NCBI GenBank assembly: GCA_050485365.1
Contig: JBJHBH010000008.1
Location: forward strand, 1-64,000
Reading direction: 5' to 3'
DNA from: JARFUG01 sp050485365
GTDB taxonomy: Bacteria > Desulfobacterota > Desulfuromonadia > Desulfuromonadales > JACZKF01
DNA length: 64,000 nucleotides
Each line of letters begins with the position of its first letter. Within the stretch, counting starts at the first letter, position 1. The notes beneath the pieces were generated by a model. It made no database searches. It saw nothing but the letters and a program-made list of their open reading frames with translations, and was not told the origin of the DNA. The translations under genes were made by a program, and so were the position numbers. Below are positions 62,214 to 64,000 of this stretch, piece by piece.

Positions 62214-63221
62214 ATGGCGCAGCACAGACGCGACATCATCGTCCTCGGGGCTTCCATGGGCGGGGTGGAAGGTTTCATGAATCTGGCCGGGCAGTTGCCC
62301 CCCTCTTTTTCCGGAACCCTCTTCATCGTCCTTCACACCTCCCCCGAATCCCCCGGAAACCTCCTCGAGATCCTGTCGAGCGCCGGTCCCCTCCCGGCGA
62401 TGAACGCCCGCAACGGAGTCAATTTCCGCACCGGGCACATCTACGTCGCCCCACCCGACCACCATCTGCACCTTCGCGACCACAAGACGATCTTGTCGCG
62501 CGGCCCAAAAGAGAACCGCACCCGCCCCGCCATCGACCCCCTCTTCCGATCGGCGGCGGCGACCTGGACGACGCGGGTCGTCGGGGTGCTGCTGTCGGGC
62601 TACCTCGACGACGGCGTCGCCGGGCTCTCGGCGATCCGGCGTTGCGGCGGGCTGACGGTGGTGCAGGACCCGGACGACACCCTCTACCCCGACATGCCGC
62701 GCAACGCCCTGAGCGCCCTGGCCGTCGATCACTGTCTGCCGCTGGCGCAGATCGGGGCGCTGCTGCAGCGCCTGAGCCGCGAGGCCGCTCCCCCCGCCTT
62801 GCCGGTTCCGGACGAACTGCGACTCGAAGCCAAGATCAGCGAGAACCTCATGAGCGATATCTCTTCGGACAAACCGATCGGCGCTCCGAGCGCGCTGTCG
62901 TGCCCCGACTGCGGCGGTCCCCTGTGGCAGATCGAAAACGATGCCCTGATCCGGTTTCGCTGCAGCGTCGGGCACGCCTACAGCCCCGCCAATCTCCTAG
63001 AAGGCCAGGGGGAAGCGGTAGAGAAAGCCCTGTGGGTCGCCCTGCGCACCCTGGAGGAGCGCGCCCGGATGCTGCGCAAGATGGCCGACGACGCAAGCCG
63101 ACGCGGCTACACCCACGGGCGCTTCAAAACCGACGCGCAGGAGAGCCTCGCCCACGCCGAGCAGATCCGCGGCCTGCTGATGAGTCTCAACAATATCGGG
63201 GCAAACGAAAGTGAAACATGA
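62214..63221 (+). CDS. CheB-type protein-glutamate methylesterase with zinc-ribbon tail
   Basis: A 335-aa protein: a CheB catalytic domain (LGASMGGVEGF with Ser, FIVLHTSPESPGN with His, VVGVLLSGYLDDGVAG with Asp) without a receiver domain. After a linker, CPDCGGPLWQIEN and RFRCSVGHAYS form a C-terminal Cys/His zinc-ribbon region, then a helical tail. It probably demethylates or deamidates a receptor, or acts inside a stress-sensing kinase complex with the two preceding genes. ATG at 62214 with AAAGGAGA upstream. Confidence 0.88.
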   Translation: MAQHRRDIIVLGASMGGVEGFMNLAGQLPPSFSGTLFIVLHTSPESPGNLLEILSSAGPLPAMNARNGVNFRTGHIYVAPPDHHLHLRDHKTILSRGPKENRTRPAIDPLFRSAAATWTTRVVGVLLSGYLDDGVAGLSAIRRCGGLTVVQDPDDTLYPDMPRNALSALAVDHCLPLAQIGALLQRLSREAAPPALPVPDELRLEAKISENLMSDISSDKPIGAPSALSCPDCGGPLWQIENDALIRFRCSVGHAYSPANLLEGQGEAVEKALWVALRTLEERARMLRKMADDASRRGYTHGRFKTDAQESLAHAEQIRGLLMSLNNIGANESET

Positions 63222-63232
63222 TCGACCACTAC

Positions 63233-63304
63233 CCCTGCATAAACCAGGGACACTCCCCCTATTTTGGATGAAAAATAGGGGGAGTGTCCCTGGTTTATGC
63301 AGGG
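63233..63304. repeat. RAYT-associated double unit: 33-bp perfect palindrome
   Basis: The left arm 63233-63265 (CCCTGCATAAACCAGGGACA...CTATTTT) and right arm 63272-63304 are perfect reverse complements over 33 bp, with a 6-nt loop (GGATGA). The inner 25 bp contain the same unit as at 56023 and 56744 beside the transposase gene. It lies right after the CheB gene and could also end its transcript. Confidence 0.85.
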
Positions 63305-63321
63305 TGTGGCTGGAGGTGAAG

Positions 63322-63346
63322 GAGCCGGCCTTTGATCGGCCGGCTC
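63322..63346. terminator. Hairpin between convergent genes
   Basis: GAGCCGGCC (63322-63330) pairs with GGCCGGCTC (63338-63346) over a 7-nt loop. The following T-run is short on both strands. Probable terminator for the minus-strand aminotransferase gene. Confidence 0.45.
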
Positions 63347-63355
63347 TTGATGGTC

Positions 63356-64000
63356 TCAGCGTGCCTGGGGGAGGAGCTCTTCGAGGAGGGCGAAGATCTC
63401 TTCCATGTCGGCCATGGTGAAGTCGGCCATGTGCGCGATGCGGAAGGTCTTGTTCTTGATCTTGCCGTAGCCGTTGTCGATGGCGTAGCCGCGCGCGGCG
63501 GCGAGCTTCTTGAGCTTCTCCAGATCGGTGCGGCCGTCGTTTTTCGCGCAGGTGAGGGTGACCGAGCGGGCCCCTTCGGTGGCGAAGAGGTCGAACCCCT
63601 GCTTCTGCACCCAGGCGCGGGTCGCGTCGGCCATTTTGCGGTGGCGCGCGTAGCGGTTTTCGAGCCCCTCGGCGAACATCTTTTCGAGCTGGTGGGCCAG
63701 GGCGTAAACGAGGCTGATGGCGGGGGTGCTCGGGGTGTTGTCCTTCTCGTCGTTCTTCTCGAACTCCTCGAAGTCGAAGTAGTACCCCCGGCCGGGGATC
63801 GTTCTGGCCTTGTCGAGGGCGCGGCGCGACACGGCGAAGACGGCGAGGCCGGGCGGCAGGCCGAAGGCCTTCTGCACTCCGGCCAGGCAGACGTCGGTCT
63901 GCAGGGCCGACAGGTCGAGGGGGACGGCCGTCATCGACGAGACGGTGTCGACGATGAAGGAGACGTCGGGATACTTCTTCATCGTTTCGGCGATCTCCTC
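63356..64000 (-). CDS. Class V aminotransferase, C-terminal part (cut by the window edge)
   Basis: The visible 215 codons run off the right edge. They cover the PLP-binding half of a fold-type I enzyme: FIVDTVSSMTAVPLDLS (pyridine-facing Asp), the Schiff-base Lys in CLAGVQKAFGLPPG, and the C-terminal small domain ending FRIAHMADFTMADMEEIF. It resembles alanine-glyoxylate/serine-pyruvate and phosphoserine aminotransferase-like proteins. The Met at 63982 is internal; in-frame codons continue beyond 64000. The substrate is not decided. Confidence 0.85.
   Translation of the reverse strand, partial: EEIAETMKKYPDVSFIVDTVSSMTAVPLDLSALQTDVCLAGVQKAFGLPPGLAVFAVSRRALDKARTIPGRGYYFDFEEFEKNDEKDNTPSTPAISLVYALAHQLEKMFAEGLENRYARHRKMADATRAWVQKQGFDLFATEGARSVTLTCAKNDGRTDLEKLKKLAAARGYAIDNGYGKIKNKTFRIAHMADFTMADMEEIFALLEELLPQAR

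Overview
The window reads as chromosomal DNA of a high-GC, Gram-negative, metabolically versatile bacterium. Lipoproteins, an RND pump, a PagL-like outer-membrane protein and periplasmic proteins indicate an outer membrane. A HoxEFUYH-type bidirectional [NiFe] hydrogenase, a hyp maturation cluster, DraT/DraG (post-translational control of nitrogenase), many c-di-GMP/PAS/CheB-CheR signalling proteins and a probable selenoprotein together suggest a Desulfuromonadales/Geobacter-like member of the Desulfobacterota. That placement is an inference from gene content; no rRNA or other marker lies in the window.

Layout. 0-10 kb: two-gene RND efflux system; an opposed cytochrome c / flavin reductase-like pair; a small zinc-ribbon protein; CopA copper ATPase; a CDP-alcohol phosphatidyltransferase. 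10-21 kb: a GH15 glucoamylase-like enzyme with an LLM flavin oxidoreductase; spy divergent from baeS-baeR; an SLC12-like transporter, a 62-codon gene with an in-frame TGA (selenoprotein candidate) and an Slp-type lipoprotein; a lytic transglycosylase. 21-23.5 kb: draG, draT and an ANTAR response regulator. 23.6-27.5 kb: hypA, hypB, hypC, hypD, hypE (no hypF), split twice by copies of a dispersed repeat. 27.5-28.3 kb: a decayed type I restriction-associated remnant between two copies of a 16-bp sequence from the hypE 3' end. 28.3-40.3 kb: PAS/GAF/GGDEF cyclase, CaCA exchanger, metallo-beta-lactamase-fold protein, PagL-like protein, ClC channel with CBS domains coupled to a UvrD/PcrA helicase, nucleotidyltransferase-like protein, D-Ala-D-Ala carboxypeptidase.

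40.4-46 kb: hoxE-F-U-Y-H plus a maturation protease, tightly packed and largely translationally coupled; the hyp products upstream would build its NiFe(CN)2CO centre. 46-54.6 kb: DUF2071, hflK-hflC, a membrane protein, DUF72, DUF4139, a 58-aa zinc-ribbon protein and a GNAT-deacetylase fusion. 54.8-63.2 kb: HD-GYP/PilZ protein, a REP-associated tyrosine transposase with cognate palindromes, then a signalling cluster (CheB-CheR-PAS fusion, a frameshifted hybrid histidine kinase, a CheB methylesterase). The window ends inside a class V aminotransferase.

Four kinds of repeat occupy the intergenic space: (i) a roughly 110-bp element present five times (24822, 26315, 38459, 50938, 56939); (ii) paired palindromes ending in a TAG stop (12353, 16443); (iii) RAYT-associated palindromes (56023, 56744, 63233); (iv) a short GC-rich hairpin repeat (192, 6744). 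No tRNA, rRNA or CRISPR array was seen.
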